From Actinokineospora enzanensis DSM 44649 (lineage in GTDB: Bacteria; Actinomycetota; Actinomycetes; Mycobacteriales; Pseudonocardiaceae), in assembly GCF_000374445.1 (NCBI RefSeq), contig NZ_KB894424.1, positions 62,001 through 126,000 on the forward strand: 64,000 bases of DNA, read 5' to 3'. Position 1 is the first letter of the stretch; each line of letters begins with the position of its first letter. The notes beneath the pieces were generated by a model. The model saw only the letters and a program-made list of their open reading frames with translations. It made no database searches and was not told the origin of the DNA. Made by a program: the position numbers and the translations under genes. Shown in pieces: positions 24,940 to 33,840 of the stretch.

Positions 24940-27900
24940 ATGTCCGTGTTGACCAGGCTCAGCCTGAGCAACCGAGGTCTGGTGGGCCTGCTCGGCCTGC
25001 TCATCATCGGCTTCGGGGCCATCGCGCTGCCGTCGCTCAAGCAGCAGCTGCTGCCGTCCATCCAACTGCCCGGCGCGGTCGTCGTGGCCGCCTACCCGGG
25101 CGCCTCGCCCGACGTGGTCGACAACCAGCTCGCCGACCCGATCCAGTCGAGCCTGCGCGGCATCGCGGGCGTGGAGCAGATCACCACCCGCTCGGCCGAG
25201 GGCTCGGCCACGGTGCAGGTGCGCTTCGTGTACGGGACGAACGTCGACAACGCCGTCAGCCAGGTGCAGCAGGCGGTCAACCGGCTGCGGCCGCAGCTGC
25301 CGCAGAACGTCGAGCCGACGGTGCTGCAGGGCAGCACGGACGACATCCCGGTGGTGGTGCTCGCGGCCACCACGGGCGGTGACGAGTCGGCGGCGGCGCA
25401 GCGGCTGCGCGCCCAGGTCGTGCCGGAGCTGGAGGCGATCCAGGGGGTCCGGTCGGCCGAGGTGAGCGGGGCCCGCGCGCAGCAGGTGACGGTCACCGTC
25501 GACTACGCCAGGCTGGCCGCCGCCGGGATCGACCCGACCGCGCTGGCCGGTGCGTTGCAGTCGGCCGGGGCGACGCTGCCCGCGGGCGGGGTCACGCAGG
25601 ACGACAAGACGATGGCCGTGCAGGTCGGCGGGCCGCTCAAGAGCGTGGACGACCTACGTGCCCTGGTGCTGCCCGGACAGGGCAAGCCGGTGACGCTGGG
25701 CGACGTCGCGACGGTGGACGCCGGGCTGGCGCCCGCGACCGTGATCACCCGGACCGGTGGGGCGCCGACGCTCAGCGTGGGCGTCACGATGACCCGCGAC
25801 GGCAACGCCGTGGCCATCTCCAAGGCCGTACAGGACAAGCTCACCGACCTGGAGCGGTCCGCGCAGACCGACCTGACCGTGGTCTACTCGCAGGGCCCCG
25901 AGGTGGAGAAGTCGATCAGCGGCCTGACCACCGAGGGCATGCTCGGCCTCGGCTTCGCGGTGCTGGTCATCCTGCTGTTCCTGCTGTCCATCCGGTCCAC
26001 CATCGTGACCGCGGTGTCCATCCCGCTGTCGGTGCTGGTGGCGCTGCTGGTGATGTGGACCGGCGACCTGTCGCTGAACATGCTCACCCTGGGGGCGCTG
26101 ACCATCGCCATCGGCCGGGTCGTGGACGACTCGATCGTGGTGCTGGAGAACATCAAACGACACCTGGAGTACGGGGAGGACAAGCAGCACGCCATCCTCA
26201 CCGGCACCAGGGAGGTCGCGGGCGCGGTGACCGCGTCCACGCTGACCACGGTGGCGGTGTTCGCGCCGATCGCGTTCGTCGGCGGCATCGCGGGCGAGCT
26301 GTTCGTGCCGTTCTCGCTGACCGTGACGGTGGCGCTGATCGCGTCACTGATCGTGTCGCTGACCATCGTGCCGGTGCTGGCGTACTGGTTCCTCAAGCAG
26401 CCCAAGGCCGCGGCCGACCCGGTGGCGGCGCAGCGGCTGCTGGAGCGGGCGCTGGAGAAGGAGCGGCGAAGCCCGCTGCAGCGCGCCTACGTGCCGGTGC
26501 TGCGGTTCGCCACCAAGCGCCGCTGGCTGACGCTGGCGCTCGCGCTGCTGATCCTGGTCGGCACGTTCGCCCTGGGCGGCGGCCTGAAGACGAACTTCCT
26601 GGACGGCGACGAGGGCACCGCGGTGCGGATGACCCAGCAGGCGGCCCCGGGCACCAGCCTGGCCGCCCGGGACGCGGCCGCGAAGAAGATCGAGGCCGTG
26701 CTGGCCGCCACCCCGGAGGTGGCGGTCTACCAGGTCACCGTGGGCACCGACGACTCGCTGGCAGGCTTCGGCTTCGGCGGCGACGGCAGCACCACGGTCA
26801 CCGCCACGCTGAAGGAGGGCACCGACCGGGCCGCGGTGCTCAAGCGGATCACCGACCGGGTCGGCACCGCGGACGGCAAGCTGGAGACCGACCAGGACCA
26901 GCAGGCCGGGTCATCCGACCAGGTCGAGGTCGTGGTGACCGCCCCGGACTCGGCTGCGCTGACCGCGGCGGCCAAGACCGTCCAGGACACCATGGCGGCC
27001 ACCCCGGGCCTGACCGACGCGACCAGCGACCTGGCGAAGAGCTCGCCGCGCGTCGAGGTGCAGGTGGACCAGCAGAAGGCGGCCGCGCACGGGCTGTCGG
27101 CCCAACTGGTCGGCCAACTCGCGGCGCAGGCGCTGCGCGGCACCCAGGTCGCCGAGCTGCCGATCGGCGGCGTGCGACAGCAGATCGTGCTGCGCACCGG
27201 CGCGGCCCCGGCGGACGTGAACGCGCTCAAGGCGCTGCCGCTGCCGGGCCGGGTCACCCTGGGCGAGATCGCGGCGGTGTCGACCGTGGAAGGCCCGGTG
27301 CAGGTCTACCGCACCGACGGCGACCGCAGCACCACCATCACCGCCAAGTCCACCTCGGCCGACCTCGGCGCGGTCACCGCCGACATGAAGTCCCGGCTGG
27401 ACGCGCTCAAGCTCACCGACGGCGCCGAGTACAAGATCGGCGGCGCCTCGGCCGACCAGGCCGACTCGTTCGCCGACCTCGGCCTGGCCATGCTGGCCGC
27501 GATCGCCATCGTGTTCCTGATCATGGTGGGCACCTTCCGCAGCCTGGTCCAGCCGCTGATCCTGCTGGTCTCCATCCCGTTCGCGGCCACCGGCGCGATC
27601 GGCCTGCTGCGCGCCACCGACACCCCGCTCGGCGTGCCGTCGCTGATCGGCATGCTGATGCTGGTCGGCATCGTGGTCACCAACGCGATCGTGCTGATCG
27701 ACCTGATCAACCAGTACCGGGCGGACGGCATGAGCGTCCGCGACGCGGTCATCGAGGGCGGCCGCAGGCGCCTGCGGCCCATCCTGATGACCGCGGCCGC
27801 GACCATCTTCGCCCTGCTGCCGATGGCCCTGGGCATCACCGGCCACGGCGGCTTCATCGGCAAGCCACTGGCCCTGGTGGTGATCGGCGGCCTGATCAGC

Positions 27901-28035
27901 TCGACCCTGCTGACCCTGGTCCTGGTCCCGACCCTCTACACGATGGTCGAGAACTCCAAGGAGAAGCGCCGCGCCAAGCGGGCGGCCCGACACGCCCGGG
28001 GTGCGGAGGAGACCCGCCAGCTGGAACACGTGTAG
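24940..28035 (+). CDS. RND-family efflux transporter permease subunit
   Basis: Proton-driven multidrug or lipid exporter of the AcrB/HAE family, 1031 residues. Twelve helices are arranged as 1+5 twice around two large extracytoplasmic loops (about residues 32-330 and 555-850). 'GRVVDDSIVVLENIKRHLE' (395) in TM4 keeps the paired Asp of the proton relay. The C-terminus 'LTLVLVPTLYTMVEN' is typical. ATG 24940 has 'gagggg' 9 bases upstream. No membrane-fusion or outer-membrane partner is adjacent, as in Gram-positive SwrC-type exporters; the substrate is unknown. Confidence 0.95.
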   Translation: MSVLTRLSLSNRGLVGLLGLLIIGFGAIALPSLKQQLLPSIQLPGAVVVAAYPGASPDVVDNQLADPIQSSLRGIAGVEQITTRSAEGSATVQVRFVYGTNVDNAVSQVQQAVNRLRPQLPQNVEPTVLQGSTDDIPVVVLAATTGGDESAAAQRLRAQVVPELEAIQGVRSAEVSGARAQQVTVTVDYARLAAAGIDPTALAGALQSAGATLPAGGVTQDDKTMAVQVGGPLKSVDDLRALVLPGQGKPVTLGDVATVDAGLAPATVITRTGGAPTLSVGVTMTRDGNAVAISKAVQDKLTDLERSAQTDLTVVYSQGPEVEKSISGLTTEGMLGLGFAVLVILLFLLSIRSTIVTAVSIPLSVLVALLVMWTGDLSLNMLTLGALTIAIGRVVDDSIVVLENIKRHLEYGEDKQHAILTGTREVAGAVTASTLTTVAVFAPIAFVGGIAGELFVPFSLTVTVALIASLIVSLTIVPVLAYWFLKQPKAAADPVAAQRLLERALEKERRSPLQRAYVPVLRFATKRRWLTLALALLILVGTFALGGGLKTNFLDGDEGTAVRMTQQAAPGTSLAARDAAAKKIEAVLAATPEVAVYQVTVGTDDSLAGFGFGGDGSTTVTATLKEGTDRAAVLKRITDRVGTADGKLETDQDQQAGSSDQVEVVVTAPDSAALTAAAKTVQDTMAATPGLTDATSDLAKSSPRVEVQVDQQKAAAHGLSAQLVGQLAAQALRGTQVAELPIGGVRQQIVLRTGAAPADVNALKALPLPGRVTLGEIAAVSTVEGPVQVYRTDGDRSTTITAKSTSADLGAVTADMKSRLDALKLTDGAEYKIGGASADQADSFADLGLAMLAAIAIVFLIMVGTFRSLVQPLILLVSIPFAATGAIGLLRATDTPLGVPSLIGMLMLVGIVVTNAIVLIDLINQYRADGMSVRDAVIEGGRRRLRPILMTAAATIFALLPMALGITGHGGFIGKPLALVVIGGLISSTLLTLVLVPTLYTMVENSKEKRRAKRAARHARGAEETRQLEHV

Positions 28036-28051
28036 TCGGCGGAAACGCAGG

Positions 28052-28082
28052 AAGGGCCACCTCGTCCGACGAGGTGGCCCTT
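28052..28082 (+). terminator. terminator after the RND gene
   Basis: A perfect 14-bp stem (28052-28065 with 28069-28082) with a 3-base loop, followed by 'tc', lies 17 bases after the stop codon. Confidence 0.9.
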
Positions 28083-28165
28083 TCACGTCTCATCGCTCAG
28101 GGAGTCGCGGTGGCTACTGGATGTCAGAGCCCTGTGGCAAGGTATGCACCGCCGAGGGGAGCGAC

Positions 28166-28384
28166 ATGGACAGCGACACGGACTACGACGCGGCGATTGT
28201 CGAGATCGTCGAACTGTCCGCGGCGGAGGCGGCCGAGGCGTTCGACGCCCTCGCCCGCCGAGCGATGGGCCTGTCCGGCGCCGAGTTCCTCGCCCGCTGG
28301 GACTCGGGCGAGTGGGCAGACCGGGACCTGGACGAGGTGCCCGGCCTGGTGGATGTCTGGATGAGCCTGCCGATGCTGCGCTGA
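28166..28384 (+). CDS. small acidic hypothetical protein
   Basis: A 72-residue protein starting 'MDSDTDYDAAIVEIVEL' with a good 'gagggga' ribosome site 5 bases upstream. The pattern 'LARRAMGLSGAEFLARWDSG' and final 'VWMSLPMLR' is one I have seen in small actinobacterial proteins of unknown role. It is single-domain, mostly helical, cytoplasmic. It follows the RND terminator as an independent gene. Confidence 0.68.
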   Translation: MDSDTDYDAAIVEIVELSAAEAAEAFDALARRAMGLSGAEFLARWDSGEWADRDLDEVPGLVDVWMSLPMLR

Positions 28385-28559
28385 GCAGCCTGCCTGGCTC
28401 GCGCTACCGGCACGGAGCCGCATCGACGGCAGCCGCCCACGAACGGCTGGTCGGATGCGAGGCGCAACCGCCTGCTCTCCCGCACCCGATCGGACCGGGC
28501 CCGACCGGCGGATGTGCCGCCAGGCGGTCACGTCGCCGAAGCGAAACGCGGGCCACCGC

Positions 28560-28580
28560 CGCGCCGCCCGAAGCGGCGCG
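28560..28580. terminator. hairpin between convergent genes
   Basis: A perfect 8-bp GC stem (28560-28567 with 28573-28580), loop 'ccgaa', lies 18 bases beyond the DUF3039 stop on the minus strand and downstream of the small gene on the plus strand. Confidence 0.5.
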
Positions 28581-28598
28581 TGGGGCGGCGGTCCGGTG

Positions 28599-28841
28599 TC
28601 AAGCCTTCATGGACTCGTAGATCTTCTTGCAGTCCGGGCAGACCGGGGAGCCCGGCTTGGGGGACTTGGTCACCGGGAAGACCTCACCGCAGAGCGCGAC
28701 CACCATGCTGCCCGTGACGGCGCTCTCGACGATCTTGTTCTTCCGCACGTAGTGGAACATCTTCGGCGTGTCGTCGCCGGTGGTCTCGGTGCCCTCGGGC
28801 CGGGTGTCGACCTCCGGCAGGGTCTGTGTCGGTGCGCTCAC
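28599..28841 (-). CDS. DUF3039 protein (Rv2708c-like)
   Basis: An 80-residue protein. After a polar N-terminus, the DUF3039 core runs from 'MFHYVRKNKIVESAVTG' (residue 28) to 'CPDCKKIYESMKA' at the end. Cys51 together with the CxxC at 67-70 could bind zinc. The function is unknown; it is conserved near sigB in mycobacteria. The start is taken at GTG 28841, with only a weak ribosome site. Confidence 0.9.
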   Translation of the reverse strand: MSAPTQTLPEVDTRPEGTETTGDDTPKMFHYVRKNKIVESAVTGSMVVALCGEVFPVTKSPKPGSPVCPDCKKIYESMKA

Positions 28842-28899
28842 CTCACCATTGTGCAACAACGGGGTCCGCGGGCGTGCCCGGTGCCGGCAGGATGCGGCC

Positions 28900-29682
28900 A
28901 TGTTCCAGAAGGTCCTGGCCAGTTTCGGCGCGGGCGCGGCCAAGGTCGACGCCCGCCTGCTCGACCGGGCGGCGCGGCCCGGTGGTCCGCTGCGAGGTGA
29001 GGTGCTGCTCATCGGTGGGCAGGTCGACCAGGAGGTGGAGTCGCTCGGGGTGACGCTCCTGGCCCGGGTGCAGGATGGGGAGAACACCAAGGACCTGCCG
29101 TTCCAGGAGGTCAACCTGTCCGGCCGGGAGCTGGTGCGGGCGGGCGCGCAGATCCGGGTGCCGTTCGAGGTGCAGCTGCCCTGGGAGACCCCGATCACGT
29201 CGGTGTTCGGCAAGTACCTGACCGGGATGGCCGTGGGCCTGCAGACCACGCTGAAGCTCGCGGGCGCGGTGGTGGACCCGCACGACGTGGACGCGGTGTC
29301 GGTGGAGCCGCTGCCCGCCCAGCACCGGCTGCTCGACGCCCTCACCCACCTGGGGTTCCAGTTCCGCGGCGCGAACCTGGTGCACGACCGGCTGGACGGG
29401 GTGGAGCAGCAGCTGCCGTTCTTCCAGGAGATCACCTTCACCGCCCCGCCCGCGTTCCCCGCGGTCCGCGAGGTGTCGGCGACGTTCCTGGCCCGATCGC
29501 ACGACATGCGGGTCGTGCTGGACGTGCTGAAGCAGGTGCGGGTGACCAAGGGCCGGGGCAGGCTCCAGTCGTTCCCCGGCTCGTTCGCCGTCGACTACCC
29601 GGCGGTGGGCCGGACCAACTGGGAGCAGCAGGTCGAGGCCTGGTTGCGCCAGGCGGCCGCGCCGCGGGGGATCTTCGACTGA
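28900..29682 (+). CDS. Spo0M family sporulation-control protein
   Basis: A 260-residue soluble protein with an arrestin-like beta-sandwich fold. 'MFQKVLASFGAGAAKVDARL' starts the family pattern; 'RVPFEVQLPWETPIT' (residue 88) and 'DPHDVDAVSVEPLP' (127) are typical. In Bacillus Spo0M affects sporulation and in actinomycetes its role is open. ATG 28900 is chosen for this N-terminus. Its stop is 2 bases before the start of the toxin gene. Confidence 0.9.
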   Translation: MFQKVLASFGAGAAKVDARLLDRAARPGGPLRGEVLLIGGQVDQEVESLGVTLLARVQDGENTKDLPFQEVNLSGRELVRAGAQIRVPFEVQLPWETPITSVFGKYLTGMAVGLQTTLKLAGAVVDPHDVDAVSVEPLPAQHRLLDALTHLGFQFRGANLVHDRLDGVEQQLPFFQEITFTAPPAFPAVREVSATFLARSHDMRVVLDVLKQVRVTKGRGRLQSFPGSFAVDYPAVGRTNWEQQVEAWLRQAAAPRGIFD

Positions 29683-29684
29683 GC

Positions 29685-30125
29685 ATGGGCGCCGTCGAGG
29701 CCGTGGCCGCCGCCGGAGGCGGGACCTGGGAGTTCTACCGGGACGAGCGGGGCCGCGCGGTGGTCCGGATGGAGATCCACCGGGCCGGGGCGTCGGAGCA
29801 CGAGCGGGCGATGATCCTGGCCGAGCTCAAGCACCTGATGCGGGCCGCGCTGGACGGCGGCCTGGTGCCGCACCTGGACCTCAAGCACATCGCCCGCGAC
29901 CCGCTGATCTACGAACTGCGCCTCGACCTTGGCGCGGACGGCGTCACCCCGCGGCGGCTGTACCGGCTGTACTTCGCCTGGCACCGGCACGGCGGCCCGC
30001 TCCGCCTCGCCCTGAAGTTCGGCGGCAAACCGCTGGGCCCGGACGGCCACGACATCCAGAACACCCACATCGACGAGGCGAGTGCCCGATACCGGTCCTG
30101 GCTGGCGCGGCACGCGGCAGGCTAG
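29685..30125 (+). CDS. HigB/Gp49-like toxin of a type II toxin-antitoxin pair
   Basis: A 146-residue basic protein of the RelE-like Gp49 (HigB) fold, normally an mRNA interferase. 'WEFYRDERGRAVVRMEI' (residue 15), 'LKHIARDPLIYELRLDL' (65) and 'RRLYRLYFAWH' (89) are the family pattern. An added C-terminal segment 'DGHDIQNTHIDEASARYRSW' makes it longer than usual HigB (about 100-120). The ATG is 2 bases after the spo0M stop, so it is likely cotranscribed. The toxin comes before the antitoxin, the order typical of higBA. Confidence 0.75.
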   Translation: MGAVEAVAAAGGGTWEFYRDERGRAVVRMEIHRAGASEHERAMILAELKHLMRAALDGGLVPHLDLKHIARDPLIYELRLDLGADGVTPRRLYRLYFAWHRHGGPLRLALKFGGKPLGPDGHDIQNTHIDEASARYRSWLARHAAG

Positions 30126-30126
30126 T

Positions 30127-30142
30127 ATCAACTGCACTTGAT
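30127..30142. promoter_or_regulatory. operator-like palindrome between toxin and antitoxin genes
   Basis: Arms 'atcaa' and 'ttgat' flank a central 'tgca' with one free base on each side; 14 of 16 bases are symmetrical. It overlaps the space just after the toxin stop and the antitoxin ribosome site, and 'tagtat' before it could be a -10. Binding by the XRE antitoxin is the obvious hypothesis. Confidence 0.55.
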
Positions 30143-30153
30143 GGGAGGTGGAC

Positions 30154-30537
30154 ATGCGCGACGAGCTGGACGACCTGCTGGGCATCGATACCGAGGACCC
30201 CACGCAGCGGCTGGCCCTGGAGCTGGTCAGGTCCGACCGGCAGCTGCTGGCCGGTCTGGTCGCCCACCGGCGCGCCCGGGGCCTGAGCCAGAGCGAGGTC
30301 GGCAGGCGCATGGGCGTCACCCAGCCCGCCGTGGCCGCGTTCGAACGAGCCGACGCCGACCCCAAGCTGTCCACGATCCGCCGCTACGCCCTCGCCGTGG
30401 GCGCGGACGTCCGCCACCTCGTGCGCGACCACGCCGCCACCCCGCCGCTGGTCGCCTCCGGCCCCACCGGCTCCCGCTCGCAGACCGCGCACACCACGGT
30501 CACCTCCCCCAGCGTCCTCCTGAAAGTCACCCGATGA
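30154..30537 (+). CDS. XRE-family antitoxin (HigA-like)
   Basis: A 127-residue DNA-binding protein. The helix-turn-helix covers about residues 45-95 ('RGLSQSEVGRRMGVTQPAVA', then 'FERADADPKLSTIRRYALAV'). The C-terminus is Ser/Thr/Pro-rich and probably disordered, the usual toxin-neutralising tail. ATG 30154 has 'gggagg' 5 bases upstream. It overlaps the next gene by 4 bases (ATGA). Confidence 0.82.
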   Translation: MRDELDDLLGIDTEDPTQRLALELVRSDRQLLAGLVAHRRARGLSQSEVGRRMGVTQPAVAAFERADADPKLSTIRRYALAVGADVRHLVRDHAATPPLVASGPTGSRSQTAHTTVTSPSVLLKVTR

Positions 30538-30944
30538 ACCTGACAGTCCTGCTGGCCGACTTCGCCCAGGGCGGCGACGGCGCCAAGGTCAACGCCCTGG
30601 GTCTGGGCTGGAGCCGGATCGGCACCCCGCTCGGCCTGCACTCGGTCCTGCTGGTCATCGACCTGGAACCGGCCGAGCTGGGCACTCCGCACCACATCGC
30701 CCTGGAACTGGTCGACGTCACCGGCCGCACGGTGATCGACCCGGCGGGCCAACGCATCGAGGCCAGCGCCGAGGTCCTGGTCCACCTCGACGAGGGCGCC
30801 ACCGTCCCCGGCGTCCAGATGATCACCGTCAACCTGACCCAGGGCCTCCCCCTCGACCCCGGCGTCTACGCCTGGGAAGCCCACTCCCCCAGCGCCCCCG
30901 GCGCGGTGTGGCGACGCCCGTTCGAGGTCTTCGCGGCCGCCTAG
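30534..30944 (+). CDS. DUF6941-like protein, third gene of the toxin-antitoxin operon
   Basis: A 136-residue beta-rich soluble protein starting 'MNLTVLLADFAQGGDGAKVN', with 'LLVIDLEPAELGTPHHIALE' and the closing 'VYAWEAHSPSAPGAVWRRP'. The pattern matches the DUF6941 family. Its start overlaps the antitoxin stop (ATGA), so the three are translated together. The stop TAG comes from the palindromic element that begins at 30941. The function is unknown; being inside the operon suggests a role in toxin control or in what the pair senses. Confidence 0.7.
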   Translation: MNLTVLLADFAQGGDGAKVNALGLGWSRIGTPLGLHSVLLVIDLEPAELGTPHHIALELVDVTGRTVIDPAGQRIEASAEVLVHLDEGATVPGVQMITVNLTQGLPLDPGVYAWEAHSPSAPGAVWRRPFEVFAAA

Positions 30945-31108
30945 TGGTGCGACCCGGAACGTCGGCCGTGTATCGGCGGGTCCACGGCGTGGCTGGCGGT
31001 GCCGCCGGGACGGCCTCGTACTGGATGTACTTGGTCGTTTCCGGCGGTGCCGTCAGGCACGTCGTGGGCGGGTCGAGACATGGTCGACGTTCCGGGTCGC
31101 ACCACTAG
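30941..31108. repeat. 168-bp palindromic (MITE-like) element, copy 2
   Basis: CTAG at both ends and perfect 24-bp terminal inverted repeats, with the rest an imperfect stem containing many G-T wobbles that would be G-U pairs in RNA. It is 162/168 identical to 4692-4859. As in copy 1, it directly follows the last sense codon of the gene before it. Confidence 0.92.
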
Positions 31109-31172
31109 GAAACCAGGAAGGCCGAGCACGGAGCGGGAGCACGATCACGGACCCATCCGCCATGATGGCCGG

Positions 31173-32096
31173 GTGAGCGACCACCTATCCATCACCCCAG
31201 AGGTAGCCGACGCCCTCTCCGCTGGCCAGGGCGTGGTGGCCCTGGAAAGCACCCTCCTCGCCCACGGCCTCCCGCCGGGCCGCAACCGCGAGGTAGCCCA
31301 ACGCCTGGAGCACATCGTCCGCCAGGCAGGCGCCATCCCGGCCACCATCGCCGTCCTCGACGGCACCCCCCACATCGGCCTGACCGAGCCCGAGCTGGAC
31401 CGCCTCTGCGCCCCCGACGCGGGTTTCGCCAAGCTCTCCCGCCGCGACCTGGCCCCCGCCTACGCGCTCAAGCGAAACGGCGCCACCACCGTGGCCAGTA
31501 CCGCCACGCTCGCCCACCAGGCAGGCATCAAGATCTTCGCCACCGGCGGCCTGGGCGGCGTCCACCTGGCGGCCCCGGGCGAGACCTCCTGGGACGTCTC
31601 CGCCGACCTCGACGTCCTGGCCCACACCCCGGTCACCGTCGTCTGCTCCGGCGTGAAGTCGATCCTCGACATAGCCGCCACGGTCGAAGTGCTGGAAACC
31701 CGCTCGGTCCCCGTCGTCGGCTACGGCACAAACCACTTCCCCGGCTTCTACCTGCGAGAATCCGCTCACACCGTCCCCTGGCGGGTAGACACAGCAGCAG
31801 AAGCCGCAGCCATCGTGCACGCCCACGGATCGGTCCCCGGCGAGTCCGGCGTGCTGCTCGTCAACCCCGTGCCGGAGGCACACGAACTCGACCGCGACCT
31901 GCACGACCGCCTACTCGCCGAAGGCATGGCGATGCTGCGGCAGAAGGGGATCCGGGGCAAGGACATCACCCCCGCCCTGCTGGCCCACTTCCACGCGGGC
32001 AGCGGCGGCGCGAGCCTGTCGGCCAACACCGAACTCGTCGCGGACAACGCGCGCGTGGCGGCCGAGGTCGCGGTGGCGCTCGCTCAGCTGCGGTAG
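31173..32096 (+). CDS. psuG: pseudouridine-5'-phosphate glycosidase
   Basis: Cleaves pseudouridine 5'-phosphate to uracil and ribose-5-phosphate, salvaging modified RNA bases. It has 307 residues (E. coli PsuG 312). Catalytic positions are seen in 'VALESTLLAHGLPPGRN' (Glu near residue 26), 'FATGGLGGVHL' (126), 'WDVSADLDVL' (143; metal Asp) and 'CSGVKSILDIA' (158; Lys). GTG 31173 is chosen. Its 3' end overlaps the convergent ABC ATPase gene by 13 bases. A PfkB kinase, the usual partner, is 2.6 kb away. Confidence 0.95.
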   Translation: MSDHLSITPEVADALSAGQGVVALESTLLAHGLPPGRNREVAQRLEHIVRQAGAIPATIAVLDGTPHIGLTEPELDRLCAPDAGFAKLSRRDLAPAYALKRNGATTVASTATLAHQAGIKIFATGGLGGVHLAAPGETSWDVSADLDVLAHTPVTVVCSGVKSILDIAATVEVLETRSVPVVGYGTNHFPGFYLRESAHTVPWRVDTAAEAAAIVHAHGSVPGESGVLLVNPVPEAHELDRDLHDRLLAEGMAMLRQKGIRGKDITPALLAHFHAGSGGASLSANTELVADNARVAAEVAVALAQLR

Positions 32097-33034
32097 AGCT
32101 TCGCGATCACGTCCTCGATCTCCGGCTCCTGCACCGACAGGTCGCGCAGCGGCACGGCCCCGGCCAGCGCGGCGACGACCTCACCGGCGGTCGCCCCGTC
32201 GAGGGCAAGGGTCACCCGGTGTCCGTCGGCTGTCACCGAGGTGACGTCGGCGCCGGGCAGGGTGAGCCCGTCCGGCCAGGGCGTGTCCAGGTCGGCGACG
32301 ATCACGCGGCGGGAGCGGTAGCGGGCGTGCAGCTCGTCGACCGTGCCGTCGTGCACCACCCGTCCGTGGTCGATGACCACCAGACGTCGGCAGAGCTTCT
32401 CGATGTCGGCCAGGTCGTGCGTGGTGAGGACGACGGTGGTGTCGCCGCGCGTGGCCACGCCCGCGAGGAAGTCGCGCACGGCCTGTTTGCTGAGCACGTC
32501 CAGGCCGATGGTGGGTTCATCGAGGAACAGCACCTCCGGTCCGTGCAGGAGCGCGGCGGTGAGTTCCCCGCGCATGCGTTGTCCCAGAGAGAGTTGGCGC
32601 ACGGGAGTCTCGATGAACTCGTCCAGTGCGAGCAGCTGCGAGCACATCTTCAGGCGCGCGGCGTGGTCGCTGTCGGGGACGCGGTAGATGTGCCGTAGTA
32701 GGGAGAACGACTCGGCGAGCGGTAGGTCCCACCAGAGTTGGGAGCGCTGTCCGAACACGACTCCGATGCGTCGGGCGAGCGTGGTGCGTTTGGCGACCGG
32801 TGCAAGACCGCACACGGTCACCTCGCCGCCGCTGGGCGTGAGCACGCCCGTGAGCATCTTCAGCGTGGTGGACTTACCGGCGCCGTTGGGGCCGATGTAG
32901 CCGAGCATCTCCCCGCGCTCGACGGAGAGATCCACCCCGTCCACGGCGGACACCACGTGCCGCTCCCGGCGGAAGCGGCCGACCTTCCGGTTGACGGTGA
33001 AGTCCTTGCGCAGCCCGCGCGCCGAAATGATCAT
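32084..33034 (-). CDS. ABC-2 type exporter ATP-binding protein
   Basis: A 316-residue ATPase. Walker A 'GPNGAGKST' (residue 46), 'VFGQRSQLWWDLPLAESF' (90), signature 'LSLGQRMRGELTAAL' (145), Walker B 'VLFLDEPTIGLD' (166) and 'LTTHDLADIEKLC' (197) are visible; a 90-residue C-terminal extension follows. The LSLGQRMR signature and 'QRSQLWWDLP' are typical of the export ATPases paired with DUF990-type permeases. ATG 33034 overlaps the stop of the permease gene by 4 bases. Confidence 0.94.
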   Translation of the reverse strand: MIISARGLRKDFTVNRKVGRFRRERHVVSAVDGVDLSVERGEMLGYIGPNGAGKSTTLKMLTGVLTPSGGEVTVCGLAPVAKRTTLARRIGVVFGQRSQLWWDLPLAESFSLLRHIYRVPDSDHAARLKMCSQLLALDEFIETPVRQLSLGQRMRGELTAALLHGPEVLFLDEPTIGLDVLSKQAVRDFLAGVATRGDTTVVLTTHDLADIEKLCRRLVVIDHGRVVHDGTVDELHARYRSRRVIVADLDTPWPDGLTLPGADVTSVTADGHRVTLALDGATAGEVVAALAGAVPLRDLSVQEPEIEDVIAKLYRS

Positions 33035-33840
33035 GACCCCGTACTCCGGTAGTGCCGCACGCCAAAGCGCCAGAACACGGCGGCCAGGCACATCGCGGCG
33101 AGGGTGACCAACGGTGAACACCAGTGCAGCCAGCCCGGCACGCCCAACGGGTCCGGCTGACCGGTCAGTGCGAGCGCCGGGAAGTACGCGACGAAGCCGA
33201 AACCGAGACCCAGGGTGAACAGGTCGCGGAACCAGCCCCCGTACATGTTGCTGGGATAGGAGGTGAAGTCGCGCCCGCCGTAGGTGAACGCGTTGGCGAC
33301 CTCGCCGGACTCGATCCACCAGAACGCCACCGTCGCGCCCGCCACGAACAGGCTGCAGAAGAACGCCGCGCCGGTGAACGGGACCACGATGGCGAACAGG
33401 AGGCGTGGGATGTCCCAGTCGATGTCCGCGACGCAGAGCGCGACGGTATAGAGCGTCAGACCCAGTACCGCGCGCCCTACTCTGCGCAGGGCGAAGGTGA
33501 CCGCCATCAGTTGTCCGAGCGCGGAGAGCGGCCGCAGCAGCAGCGAGTCGAACACGCCTCTACGGATGTAGACGCGCAGGTTGTCGACATTGCCCATGGT
33601 CAGGTCGGCGGTGGCGAAACTCGCCGCCGACAACGCCGCCATCAGCAGTACCTCGCGGGCACCGAAACCGCCCAGGCCGCCGCCGACGGAGAACAGCACG
33701 AACACGGTGGCGATATCGAGAGCGTTGGTGAGCATGCTGGCGAACAGCTCGAACGCGAACGACAGTCGGTACTGCGCCTGACTGCGGATCTGTGCGCGCA
33801 GCACGCGCGTGTAGATGGTGAGCCTGCCCGGTTCAGCCAC
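33031..33840 (-). CDS. ABC-2 family transporter permease, second
   Basis: A 269-residue protein with six helices, of the DUF990 type ABC-2 permeases. 'SYPSNMYGGWFRDLFTLGLG' (residue 200) and 'FALRRVGRAVLGLTLYTV' are family features. GTG 33840 overlaps the upstream permease gene by 8 bases; its own stop overlaps the ATPase start. With its neighbours it forms an exporter with two different permease subunits; the substrate is unknown. Confidence 0.9.
   Translation of the reverse strand: MAEPGRLTIYTRVLRAQIRSQAQYRLSFAFELFASMLTNALDIATVFVLFSVGGGLGGFGAREVLLMAALSAASFATADLTMGNVDNLRVYIRRGVFDSLLLRPLSALGQLMAVTFALRRVGRAVLGLTLYTVALCVADIDWDIPRLLFAIVVPFTGAAFFCSLFVAGATVAFWWIESGEVANAFTYGGRDFTSYPSNMYGGWFRDLFTLGLGFGFVAYFPALALTGQPDPLGVPGWLHWCSPLVTLAAMCLAAVFWRFGVRHYRSTGS

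Noticed and set aside
31173-32096. IndA-type gene of an indigoidine pigment cluster
   Set aside because: The family is shared with PsuG, but no nonribosomal peptide synthetase lies in the window; salvage is the simpler call.
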